Positions 26,457 through 34,781 of a DNA stretch of 64,000 nt are shown here, one piece after another. The stretch covers positions 124,001 through 188,000 of the forward strand of contig MKUO01000004.1 of the NCBI GenBank assembly GCA_001897855.1. The letters are read 5' to 3'. The position numbers and the translations under genes were made by a program. A model generated the notes under the pieces. That model had not been told where the DNA came from. It did no database searches and saw nothing but the letters and a program-made list of their open reading frames with translations. Position 1 is the stretch's first letter; each line of letters starts with the position of its first letter. Source of the stretch: Bacteroidetes bacterium 43-93. GTDB taxonomy: Bacteria; Bacteroidota; Bacteroidia; Chitinophagales; Chitinophagaceae.

Positions 26457-27341
26457 ATGAAACAAACAGGAATAATACTATTCTGTGCCGGGCTGCTATT
26501 GCTGGGTGCTTGTAATACCGCTAAGAAAACGTCTTCTAAAGCGGCGTTTAAAACAACTCCCGGTGGCATCAGGTATCGTATGTTGTACGATAAGCCCGGC
26601 TCCAATGCAGCGGTTGGCGATTTGATGGAATTGGATATCAGGACCAGCATTAACGATAGCCTGGTATTCAGTTCAAAGAATATCAACGAAGGCAAGCCTG
26701 TAAAGTTGCCGTTGAATAAGCCTAAATTTAACGGAGACCTGGCGGAAGCCCTCGCGTTAATGAGCCCCGGTGATAGTATGATCGCTATGGTTTCTGTTGA
26801 TTCCTTGAAAGCTGCCGGCCAGCGCACACAGCCCTGGATGAAAGATGGCGGCAACATTACCTATGTCATCCACATGTATTCTGTTTTATCGAAAGAAGAA
26901 ATAGAAAAGAAAGAAAGGGAGGGCAGCACCGCGCAGATGTCGGCTGACGATAAGCAGTTGCAGCAATATTTTGCCAAACATGGCATTAAGCCTATGAAGA
27001 CCGCCAGTGGTTTGTATTATACCATAAATACACAAGGCTCCGGTGCAAACGCAAGGTCAGCACAATCTGTCTATGTCAATTATACAGGACATACAATGGA
27101 TGGTAATGTATTTGATTCCAATATTGATCCTAAGTTCAATCACGTAGAGCCACTGGTATTTCCTGTAGGTGAGGGGCGTGTGATCAAGGGCTGGGACGAA
27201 GGGCTTCAGTTATTGAATAAAGGTGCAAAGGCCAGTTTTTATATTCCTTCCCCGTTAGCGTACGGAGAGAATAGTCCAAGCGCTGCGATACCTGCAAATT
27301 CCATATTAATATTTGACGTAGAATTATTAGATATTAAATAA
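26457..27341 (+). CDS. FKBP-type peptidyl-prolyl isomerase lipoprotein (array member 2)
   Basis: The 294-residue protein has a lipobox signal ending LLGAC. The N-terminal half is a diverged FKBP-like domain (SNAAVGDLMELDIRTSINDS, SPGDSMIAMVSVDSL). The C-terminal half keeps the FKBP core (NYTGHTMDGNVFDSN, VIKGWDEGLQLLNKGAKASF, PSPLAYG, PANSILIFDVELLDIK). The linker helix LQQYFAKHGIKPMKTASGLY matches the other members. It shares architecture with member 1 but only moderate identity, so the duplication is not recent. Confidence 0.9.
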   Translation: MKQTGIILFCAGLLLLGACNTAKKTSSKAAFKTTPGGIRYRMLYDKPGSNAAVGDLMELDIRTSINDSLVFSSKNINEGKPVKLPLNKPKFNGDLAEALALMSPGDSMIAMVSVDSLKAAGQRTQPWMKDGGNITYVIHMYSVLSKEEIEKKEREGSTAQMSADDKQLQQYFAKHGIKPMKTASGLYYTINTQGSGANARSAQSVYVNYTGHTMDGNVFDSNIDPKFNHVEPLVFPVGEGRVIKGWDEGLQLLNKGAKASFYIPSPLAYGENSPSAAIPANSILIFDVELLDIK

Positions 27342-27361
27342 CTTACTAAAAAGCTTACAAA

Positions 27362-27829
27362 ATGAAAAAACTATTAGGCCTGCTTTCACTTGTTTCTATT
27401 TCGTTTGTGTCTTTTGCGCAAACACAGGCAGAAAAAGATGATGCGATCCTGCAAAAGTATTTTGCGGAGCATAAGATCAAGGCTACAAAAACACCTTCGG
27501 GCTTGTATTACGTGATCAATCAAAAAGGTAGCGGTGATAATGCTAAAGCGGGGCAAAACGTTACAGTTAACTATACCGGTAAACTGCTTGATGGTAAACC
27601 ATTTGATTCTAACGTAGATCCGCAGTTTAATCACGTGCAGCCTTTTTCATTTACTTTAGGCAACCACCAGGTTATCTCCGGCTGGGATGAAGGCATAGCC
27701 CATTATAACAAAGGCGCTAAAGGAACGCTGTACGTGCCTTCTACACTTGGATACGGCCCGCAGGCCCGTGGCCCTTTGCCTGCCAATGCGATCATGATAT
27801 TTGATGTAGAATTGGTCGATGCCAAATAA
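27362..27829 (+). CDS. Single-domain exported FKBP-type prolyl isomerase (array member 3)
   Basis: The 155-residue protein has a signal peptide ending SFAQ and no lipobox, so it should be soluble in the periplasm. It holds only the linker helix (ILQKYFAEHKIKATKTPSGL) and the canonical FKBP domain (NYTGKLLDGKPFDSN, VISGWDEGIAHYNKGAKGTL, PANAIMIFDVELVDAK). It corresponds to the C-terminal half of its neighbours. It starts 20 bases after member 2 and ends 28 bases before member 4. Confidence 0.92.
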   Translation: MKKLLGLLSLVSISFVSFAQTQAEKDDAILQKYFAEHKIKATKTPSGLYYVINQKGSGDNAKAGQNVTVNYTGKLLDGKPFDSNVDPQFNHVQPFSFTLGNHQVISGWDEGIAHYNKGAKGTLYVPSTLGYGPQARGPLPANAIMIFDVELVDAK

Positions 27830-27857
27830 TTTTCAGAAGTAAAACATTTTAAAATAG

Positions 27858-28853
27858 ATGAATAAGTCACTGAAGGCATTATGCCTGCTATCTCTCGTGG
27901 TAACAACAACAGGTTATGCGCAGAAAAAGAAACCTACCGAAAAGGCTGCTGCCACTAAAGAAAACAAAACTCAGAAAAACGATAACGAAGGCTTTTCTAA
28001 AGCTCCCAGTGGTATGTTATATAAGATCGTTAGTCATGGTACCGGTACAAAAAAGCCTGTTCCCAGCGATTTTATTTCCATACATATGATGTATAAACTT
28101 GGTGACAGCGTATTGTTCAGCACCAGGCAGATGATGAATGGCCAGCCTGCAGAAATACAGATGCAGCCAATAACACCCGGCGACATTGCGGAAGGTTATA
28201 CCTATATGGTTGCCGGCGATAGTGCTATTTTCAAGGTGTATATAGATAGCTTGGCTAAGCTTCCGGGTTTCCAGGTGCAGCCATGGATGAAAACCGGTGT
28301 AGGTCAGACGATCGATTATTATACCACACTGGTAGCTGTAAAAACGCAGGCAGAGAAACAAGCGGAAATGAAAATGCAGTCCGAACAGCAAAAAACTGTA
28401 GATGACGAGAAACTGCAGGCTTATTTTAAAGAAAAGAACCTGAAGCCCAGCAAAACTGCATCTGGTATGTATTATACCATAGAAAAGCAGGGCGCAGGTG
28501 CTCAGGCTAATATGGGAGATACTGCTGTTGTGAATTATACGGGTAAAACATTAGAGGGTAAGCCGTTCGATTCAAACACCGACCCTCAATTTGGCCACGT
28601 TCAGCCTTTTTCATTCCCGGTAGGCATGGGTATGGTCATAAAAGGTTGGGACGAAGCTTTCCAGCTTTTTAAAGTAGGTACTAAAGGAACTATTTACATA
28701 CCATCAGGTTTAGCTTACGGTCCTAATAGCCCTGATCCAAACCGTATTCCTGTTAATGGTATTCTTATTTTTGATGTGGAGTTAAAGGATGTAAAAGCAT
28801 TAAATAGCGCTCCAAGGCAAATGAATAAAACAGAAGCTAAGAAAAAGGGTTAA
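27858..28853 (+). CDS. Exported FKBP-type prolyl isomerase (array member 4)
   Basis: The 331-residue protein has a signal peptide ending TGYAQ, then a Lys/Glu-rich segment. A degenerate FKBP-like domain follows (about 50-165: PSDFISIHMMYKLGDSVLFS, GDSAIFKVYIDSL), and then a canonical one (about 200-315: NYTGKTLEGKPFDSN, MVIKGWDEAFQLFKVGTKGT, YIPSGLAYG). A short basic tail ends the protein. Unlike members 1 and 2 it has no lipobox and should be soluble. Its stop overlaps the start of the M1 peptidase by one base (TAATG), which indicates coupled translation. Confidence 0.9.
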   Translation: MNKSLKALCLLSLVVTTTGYAQKKKPTEKAAATKENKTQKNDNEGFSKAPSGMLYKIVSHGTGTKKPVPSDFISIHMMYKLGDSVLFSTRQMMNGQPAEIQMQPITPGDIAEGYTYMVAGDSAIFKVYIDSLAKLPGFQVQPWMKTGVGQTIDYYTTLVAVKTQAEKQAEMKMQSEQQKTVDDEKLQAYFKEKNLKPSKTASGMYYTIEKQGAGAQANMGDTAVVNYTGKTLEGKPFDSNTDPQFGHVQPFSFPVGMGMVIKGWDEAFQLFKVGTKGTIYIPSGLAYGPNSPDPNRIPVNGILIFDVELKDVKALNSAPRQMNKTEAKKKG

Positions 28854-30493
28854 TGAACAGGATCTCTTTTTTCGTGACAATAATGGTGTGGTATTTGCTG
28901 AAAGCAAATACCACATTTGCTTATAGCCGGCAGGATACCTTACGCGGTACGAATGGCAGTGGAAGGAGTTGGTGGGATGTTACGAAGTATGAATTAAATA
29001 TCAGTTTCGATACTGCTACGCAGAGCATCCATGGTTATGTGGATATGAAGTTCAAATTGGTGCAGCATGCTGGAGATAGTATGCAGTTGGATCTACAGGA
29101 ACCAATGGTGATGGACAGCATCATGAGTGCCGTCGGTAAACTATTATTTGTTAGAGAAGGGAACGTTCTTTGGGTCAATACACCTTCGAAGGCCTGGCAA
29201 AACGGAAGTGTTCAGCAACTGCGTTTATATTATCATGGTTCGCCGAGAAAAGCAAAAATGCCTCCCTGGGACGGTGGTTTTATATGGGCTCATGACAGTA
29301 CCGGAAAGCCGTGGATAGCCGTGGCCTGCCAGGGTTTAGGCGCAAGTGTTTGGTGGCCCTGCAAAGACTACCAGGGCGATGAACCGGATAGTGGTGCACG
29401 AATGACTTTTGATATGGGGCAGATGCAGGAGATGGTAGTATCTAATGGTCGTGAATTGGCTGCGCCGGTTCATGAAAATACCGCCAGTAGTATATGGGCA
29501 TGGGAGGTGCAGAACCCTATCAATACTTACGATATTACTTTTTACATCGGCGATTATATATCATGGCAGGATACGATCATGGGGGAAAAGGGAAAATTAG
29601 ACCTTTCGTTTTATGCTCTGCGGTATAACGAGGCGAAGGCCAGGAAACAATTTGCAGTTGTAAAGCAAATGCTGCATTGCTTTGAATACTGGATGGGGCC
29701 ATATCCTTTTTACGAAGATGGATACAAGCTGGTAGAAGCTCCTTACCTGGGTATGGAGCATCAAAGTGCTGTTGCTTATGGCAATCAGTACAAGATGGGT
29801 TACCTGGGGGATGACAGGAGCCACACGGGCGTTGGTACTCTTTTCGACTTTATTATTGTACACGAAAGCGGGCACGAATGGTTTGGCAATAATATTACGG
29901 CTGCAGATATTGCTGATAACTGGATACATGAAGGTATCACAACATATTCTGAAGCCCTGTTTGCCGAATGTGCATTTGGGAAGGAGAAAGCTTTTGCCTA
30001 CACCACAGGCGAGTGGAAAAATATCCGTAATGACCGTAATATAATTGGTGATTACGGCGTGCAGGACGAAGGTAGCGGTGATAAATATGACAAGGGTAGC
30101 GCTTTAATTCATACCATCCGTTTGTTGATGAATAACGATGAGCAATTTCGCCAGCTTCTGCGGGGACTAAACAAAGATTTTTACCATCGCTTGGTTACCT
30201 CAGCAGAGATTGAAAATTATATAATAAAACATACAGGATTAAAACTGGAACCGATATTCAACCAGTATTTGCGAACAACCGATATACCACAGCTGGAATA
30301 TTATATCAAAGACAGGCAGTTATACTTTAGGTTCAATAATGTTGTGGCTGGCTTTTCATTGCCGTTACATGCTGTCAGTGGTAATCAGGATATTTCAATC
30401 AATCCCACGAGTGAATGGCAGAGCGTAAGCTGGAAGGGGCATCGTTATAATGTCGATTTTCCGCAAAACTTCTTGTTTACCGTAAAGCAATAA
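28853..30493 (+). CDS. Exported M1-family zinc metallopeptidase
   Basis: The 546-residue protein has an N-terminal hydrophobic export signal. The M1 zinc site is complete: HESGH (about residue 336) followed after 18 residues by Glu in IHEGITTYSE. Upstream, APYLGMEHQSAVAYG replaces the usual GAMEN exopeptidase loop with GMEHQ. The first 200 residues are the M1 beta-sandwich. It lacks the long C-terminal helical domain of PepN, giving a short aminopeptidase-like form. It probably trims peptides in the periplasm, and being in one operon with the prolyl isomerases suggests envelope protein turnover. Confidence 0.9.
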   Translation: MNRISFFVTIMVWYLLKANTTFAYSRQDTLRGTNGSGRSWWDVTKYELNISFDTATQSIHGYVDMKFKLVQHAGDSMQLDLQEPMVMDSIMSAVGKLLFVREGNVLWVNTPSKAWQNGSVQQLRLYYHGSPRKAKMPPWDGGFIWAHDSTGKPWIAVACQGLGASVWWPCKDYQGDEPDSGARMTFDMGQMQEMVVSNGRELAAPVHENTASSIWAWEVQNPINTYDITFYIGDYISWQDTIMGEKGKLDLSFYALRYNEAKARKQFAVVKQMLHCFEYWMGPYPFYEDGYKLVEAPYLGMEHQSAVAYGNQYKMGYLGDDRSHTGVGTLFDFIIVHESGHEWFGNNITAADIADNWIHEGITTYSEALFAECAFGKEKAFAYTTGEWKNIRNDRNIIGDYGVQDEGSGDKYDKGSALIHTIRLLMNNDEQFRQLLRGLNKDFYHRLVTSAEIENYIIKHTGLKLEPIFNQYLRTTDIPQLEYYIKDRQLYFRFNNVVAGFSLPLHAVSGNQDISINPTSEWQSVSWKGHRYNVDFPQNFLFTVKQ

Positions 30494-30543
30494 CTATTCC
30501 ACAAGTGTGAATTTTGTCTGCCGCGGTTTCGATGCTTTTTAGT

Positions 30544-30551
30544 TAGGTTTG
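30544..30551 (+). promoter_or_regulatory. -7 promoter box TAGGTTTG for mutS
   Basis: An exact TAnnTTTG match that ends six bases before the mutS ATG (30558), so the transcript is probably leaderless or nearly so. Confidence 0.6.
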
Positions 30552-30557
30552 CCATGC

Positions 30558-33164
30558 ATGGCAAAGACAGAAACACCACTCATGAAGCAACACAGCGATA
30601 TTAAGGCAAAATATCCTGATGCAGTGCTTTTGTTTCGTGTCGGTGATTTTTATGAAACATTCGGTGAGGATGCACTGATTGCATCCCGTGTGCTGGGCAT
30701 TACGCTTACCAAGCGGTCAAATGGCTCTGCCTCTGCTGTTGAACTGGCAGGTTTTCCGCATCATTCGGTAGATACTTACCTGCATAAATTGGTAAAGGCC
30801 GGCTACCGTGTTGCTATCTGCGATCAGCTCGAAGATCCTAAGACAGTAAAAGGAATTGTAAAGCGCGGGGTTACGGAATTGGTGACGCCGGGTGTGGCGA
30901 CGAATGATAAACTTCTTGAAAACAAAACCAATAATTTTCTTGCAGCATTACACCTCACAGATGCTATTTGCGGGGTGGCATTCCTCGATATCAGTACGGG
31001 TGAGTTTTACGTTGCCCAGGGCAATGCGGAGTATATGGATAAACTGCTGCAGAGCTTTCAGCCTTCAGAGATTATCCTTTCCAAATCTAAACAGAAACAA
31101 TTTAAAGAGCAGTTTGATTCCCGTGTTTATACCTTTCAACTGGAGGAATGGATATTCCAGGAACAGTACTGCTACGATACCTGCCTGCAGCATTTCAACA
31201 CTACATCGCTTAAAGGATACGGTATAGAAGAGATGCGTGCAGGGATCATTGCTGCGGGTGCTGCATTGCATTACCTGAAAGATACAGAGCATAGCCACCT
31301 GCAGCATATTAATACCATACAAAGGATCATTGCCGAAGATTTCCTTTGGATGGACAGGTTTACTATTCGTAACCTGGAACTGCTGAATAGCAGCGATGAA
31401 AAAGGCAGTTGTCTCCTTCAGGCATTAGATCATACACAAACGCCAATGGGTGCCCGTTTGCTGAAGCGGTGGATGATCTTTCCGTTGTTTGATATGGCAA
31501 GGATAGAGCAACGTTTAGACCTGGTGAGCCATTTTATCCTCGATCAGGAACTCAGCCATAATCTGCTGACATGCGTAAAGCAGGTGGGCGATGTAGAAAG
31601 GCTTATCAGTAAGATACCTCTGCGAAAAGCAAACCCCAGGGAGGTGTTGCAACTCGCCAAAGGAATGGAATGCATAGAGCACACCCAAAAAATGTGCCTT
31701 GATAGTGCCTTTGCTCCGCTAATAACCTTAGGTGATTCTATCCGGCCGCTTACAGATGTGTACAACCGTATCAAGTCGGTGATAGTGGATGATGCACCGG
31801 CTTTAGCAACCAAAGGCGGTATGATACGCGATGGTATTCATGCAGAACTTGATGATCTTCGAAACATATCACGCAGCGGCAAAAATTACTTGTTGCAGAT
31901 TCAGCAAAAAGAATCTGAGCGCACTAATATCGGGTCGCTTAAGATTGCCTATAATAATGTGTTTGGATATTACCTGGAGGTAACCAATTCGCACAAAGAC
32001 AAGGTACCGCAAGACTGGATACGGAAGCAGACACTGGCTAACGCAGAGCGCTACATTACTCCCGAACTGAAAGAATATGAAGAAAAAATATTAGGCGCGG
32101 AGGAGAAAATGCTGGAGATTGAGATGAATATCTACCAGCAATTACTCGGCGAAATTGAACCCTATATTGCTACTATCCAGGTAAATGCCCATGCCATAGC
32201 GCAATTAGATTGTTTACTGTGCTTCGCTAACAATGCCATCCAATATAAATATCGCAGGCCGGAGATATTGCAGGATGCCATCCTGGATATTAAACAAGGA
32301 AGACACCCTGTTATTGAGCAGCAGCTACCACCGGGAGAAAGCTATGTAGCCAACGATATAAAACTCGATAAAGAGGAACAGCAGGTAATTATCCTTACAG
32401 GTCCTAACATGAGTGGTAAGTCGGCTCTATTAAGACAAACAGCCATAATAACGCTCATGGCCCACATGGGCAGCTTTGTACCGGCAGATTCGGCTGCTAT
32501 AGGGCTGACGGATAAGATTTTTACACGTGTAGGCGCATCTGATAATTTGAGCGGCGGCGAAAGTACCTTCATGGTAGAAATGAATGAAACTGCCAGCATC
32601 ATCAATAACATCAGCGATAGAAGCCTTGTATTGTTGGATGAAATAGGGCGTGGTACCAGCACATACGATGGTATATCTATAGCCTGGTCTATTGTGGAAT
32701 ACCTGCATAATACTGCTGCAAAACCCAAGACCTTATTTGCCACGCACTATCATGAACTGAATGAACTGGAACACCAGCTGCCGCGGGTAAAGAATTATCA
32801 CATAACACATAAAGAAACGGGCAATAAAGTTATTTTCCTCCGCAAACTGGCACCAGGTGGTAGCAGGCATAGCTTTGGTATACAAGTAGCGCGCATGGCA
32901 GGTATGCCGCCGGCGCTATTAAATCGTGCCGATGAGATACTGGCATTACTGGAAGAAAAACACGGGGAATCGGGTAGTGCTGCGAAGAAAGTGAAGGATA
33001 TCAAACAACTGCCTCAGTTTCAGCTCAATATTTTTGATGGCGTCACGGAAGATCTGCGGAGAGTACAGGAAATACTCGTGGCAACAGAGATCAATACGTT
33101 AACGCCGGTAGAAGCTTTATTGAAACTGAACGAGCTGAAAAACATAGTGAAGGAATATAGCTAA
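30558..33164 (+). CDS. mutS: DNA mismatch repair protein MutS
   Basis: The 868-residue protein is full length for MutS. The mismatch-binding domain carries the Phe-x-Glu motif (VGDFYETFGEDA, the FYETF segment). The connector, lever and clamp regions follow. The ATPase has Walker A GPNMSGKSALLRQ (about residue 617), Walker B LVLLDEIGRGTSTYDG and the FATHYHEL motif. It recognises base mismatches and small loops and recruits MutL. It sits just after the FKBP/M1 operon but has its own promoter box. Starting at TTG 30549 would add three residues, but ATG 30558 fits the promoter better. Confidence 0.97.
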   Translation: MAKTETPLMKQHSDIKAKYPDAVLLFRVGDFYETFGEDALIASRVLGITLTKRSNGSASAVELAGFPHHSVDTYLHKLVKAGYRVAICDQLEDPKTVKGIVKRGVTELVTPGVATNDKLLENKTNNFLAALHLTDAICGVAFLDISTGEFYVAQGNAEYMDKLLQSFQPSEIILSKSKQKQFKEQFDSRVYTFQLEEWIFQEQYCYDTCLQHFNTTSLKGYGIEEMRAGIIAAGAALHYLKDTEHSHLQHINTIQRIIAEDFLWMDRFTIRNLELLNSSDEKGSCLLQALDHTQTPMGARLLKRWMIFPLFDMARIEQRLDLVSHFILDQELSHNLLTCVKQVGDVERLISKIPLRKANPREVLQLAKGMECIEHTQKMCLDSAFAPLITLGDSIRPLTDVYNRIKSVIVDDAPALATKGGMIRDGIHAELDDLRNISRSGKNYLLQIQQKESERTNIGSLKIAYNNVFGYYLEVTNSHKDKVPQDWIRKQTLANAERYITPELKEYEEKILGAEEKMLEIEMNIYQQLLGEIEPYIATIQVNAHAIAQLDCLLCFANNAIQYKYRRPEILQDAILDIKQGRHPVIEQQLPPGESYVANDIKLDKEEQQVIILTGPNMSGKSALLRQTAIITLMAHMGSFVPADSAAIGLTDKIFTRVGASDNLSGGESTFMVEMNETASIINNISDRSLVLLDEIGRGTSTYDGISIAWSIVEYLHNTAAKPKTLFATHYHELNELEHQLPRVKNYHITHKETGNKVIFLRKLAPGGSRHSFGIQVARMAGMPPALLNRADEILALLEEKHGESGSAAKKVKDIKQLPQFQLNIFDGVTEDLRRVQEILVATEINTLTPVEALLKLNELKNIVKEYS

Positions 33165-33221
33165 GATTAAATATTTTTGGCATGTTTTTATGGGGTATTA
33201 AACAATCCATGTCAGTAACTG

Positions 33222-33944
33222 TTGTGGAATAAAATAATAACGAAATTGAAACGTAATCTTGTTTTTATACTAACCATAACGATGCTATCATCATTGTTGC
33301 TGCAACTGGTTTCCTGTATCACTCCCCGTAGAGGCCCGCAAAGGCTGTATAATACTGCAGTAGCCAATAATATGTCTTTCGATGCTATTATCGTACCGGG
33401 CATACCTTATCATGGCCATAGCTGGGATTCTGTAATGAAGGCACGTGTCATCTGGTCATGGATATTGTATAAAAACGGATTGGCAAAGAATGTTATTTAT
33501 TCAGGCGATGCCGTTTATACACCTTATAAAGAAGCCATAGTAATGGGGCTGTACGGGCAAAAACTGGGCATTCCCAAAGAGCACATTTTTTATGATACCA
33601 ATGCCCGGCATAGTACAGAAAATGTTTATTATTCCTACATCGTCGCAAAAAAGCTGGGATTTAAGTCTATAGCTCTTGCATCAGATCCATTTCAGACCTT
33701 CCTGTTAAAAGGCTTTTTAAAGCGCAGGTTCGGTACTCCTATATATCGTCTGCCATTTATTACTGATACACTTGCGGTTTATAATCATCTCAATCCGCAT
33801 ATTAATGCCAGGCCGGCGTTGGTACAGGATACCAGTTTCCTGCCTATTACCCAGCAAGAGTCTTTTTTCAAAAGGCTTAGGGGAACTTTTGGGCGGGATA
33901 TAGACTGGGCCCAATACAAGGACGGCAAGCTGGAATCCTTATAG
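33222..33944 (+). CDS. YdcF/ElyC-type DUF218 membrane protein
   Basis: The protein is up to 240 residues, with an N-terminal membrane segment (about 12-30) followed by a DUF218 Rossmann-like domain. Visible motifs are DAIIVPGIPY, KNVIYSGDAVYTPYKEA, IFYDTNARHSTENVYYS and ALASDPFQTFLLKGFL. DUF218 proteins such as SanA, ElyC and YdcF act in envelope integrity, with unclear chemistry. No ATG lies near the N-terminus; TTG 33222 is the best start, though ATG 33279 inside the hydrophobic segment is possible. LVSC at the end of that segment could be a lipobox. Confidence 0.78.
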   Translation: MWNKIITKLKRNLVFILTITMLSSLLLQLVSCITPRRGPQRLYNTAVANNMSFDAIIVPGIPYHGHSWDSVMKARVIWSWILYKNGLAKNVIYSGDAVYTPYKEAIVMGLYGQKLGIPKEHIFYDTNARHSTENVYYSYIVAKKLGFKSIALASDPFQTFLLKGFLKRRFGTPIYRLPFITDTLAVYNHLNPHINARPALVQDTSFLPITQQESFFKRLRGTFGRDIDWAQYKDGKLESL

Positions 33945-33981
33945 GGCGCGCATTTCATTACTTTTTACCTGGTTTTAGTTT

Positions 33982-34020
33982 GTTAATCACCGGTTAACAG
34001 GTTGCAAAAACGGCGTTAAC
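33982..34020 (+). promoter_or_regulatory. Phased GTTAA control block upstream of the secreted protein gene
   Basis: GTTAA at 33982, GTTAAC at 33993 and GTTAAC at 34015 are spaced 11 and 22 bp apart, one and two helical turns. The same arrangement with the same intervening GGTTGCAAA occurs at 53561-53599 before the paralogous gene. Conservation between two unlinked loci indicates a shared regulator binding one face of the DNA. A weak -7-like ATATTTG follows at 34071. The regulator is unknown. Confidence 0.65.
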
Positions 34021-34046
34021 AGGGCTGCATTTTTTGCATGTGCGCC

Positions 34047-34070
34047 ATGCTTGCCCCCATGCTTGCCCCC
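34047..34070 (+). repeat. Two exact tandem copies of ATGCTTGCCCCC
   Basis: A 12-base unit is repeated head to tail with no mismatch between the GTTAA block and the putative -7 box. The homologous upstream region at 53.6 kb lacks it. Removing one copy makes the spacing between the last GTTAAC and the -7-like box nearly equal in the two loci (38 versus 37 bases). Confidence 0.85.
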
Positions 34071-34147
34071 ATATTTGCATCATCAAACGAACAAACAACA
34101 ACAAACAATAACAACAAACCATAACCACACAACAAACAACAAACCAA

Positions 34148-34696
34148 ATGAAAAAGTTAATCGCAATCGCAGCTATCCTTACTTCAACTTACGCAGCTAA
34201 TGCCCAGGTTTCTTCTACAGCTACGCAAACTGTAAACCTGAACCTCTCTAACGCTATCGAGATCACTTTTACCGGTTCTTCCAGCGCAACTGGCGCTGCT
34301 GTTAACCTGGCGTTTAATACGGTGAACGATTATGCAAACGGTGTAACTTCTGCTGCCCAGGAACTGAAAGTACGTTCTAACAAGAACTTCACTGTAGCGA
34401 TCAAAGCCAACTCAACCAACTTTTCTTATACCGGTACCACTTCACCTGCACCGGTAATGCCGGTAGCATCTGTACTGGATGTAATGGTATCTGCTAACGG
34501 TACAGGTGGTACTATCGCCACACCGTTCTCATCTACTGCTTATGCAGATGTAACAGCAAGCAACCAAAACCTGATCAGCAATGGCAGCAGGGGCGGTAAC
34601 CAAACATTCTCTGTAAAATACCAGGCGACTCCCGGCTTCAGCTACCCTGCAGGTACTTATACTACAGATGTAGTATACACTGCAACTCAACTGTAA
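34148..34696 (+). CDS. Small secreted beta-rich protein, paralogue A (unknown family)
   Basis: The 182-residue protein has a signal peptide ending AANAQ and a mature part rich in Ser/Thr/Ala/Asn with no Cys. It looks all-beta, and the last strand reads YPAGTYTTDVVYTATQL. That ending resembles small beta-sandwich surface proteins such as spore-coat-U/DUF4402-like domains. It is clearly paralogous to the protein at 53665-54195: both contain FNTVNDYANG, a run like VRSNKNFTV and the same C-terminus. Clean gene structure, strong terminator and an A/C-rich leader suggest high expression. Function unknown; a fibre or surface-layer subunit is one possibility. Confidence 0.72.
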   Translation: MKKLIAIAAILTSTYAANAQVSSTATQTVNLNLSNAIEITFTGSSSATGAAVNLAFNTVNDYANGVTSAAQELKVRSNKNFTVAIKANSTNFSYTGTTSPAPVMPVASVLDVMVSANGTGGTIATPFSSTAYADVTASNQNLISNGSRGGNQTFSVKYQATPGFSYPAGTYTTDVVYTATQL

Positions 34697-34723
34697 GTAA
34701 TAGATTCTAAAAAAATATAAATG

Positions 34724-34753
34724 CAAAGCAGCCTCTGTAGGGCTGCTTTGTTT
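34724..34753 (+). terminator. Intrinsic terminator after secreted protein A
   Basis: A 10-bp stem, CAAAGCAGCC with GGCTGCTTTG, begins 27 bases after the stop. The T tract after the stem is short (TTT). Confidence 0.75.
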
Positions 34754-34781
34754 ACAAGAGGGGTTGATAATAATTAGTTAT

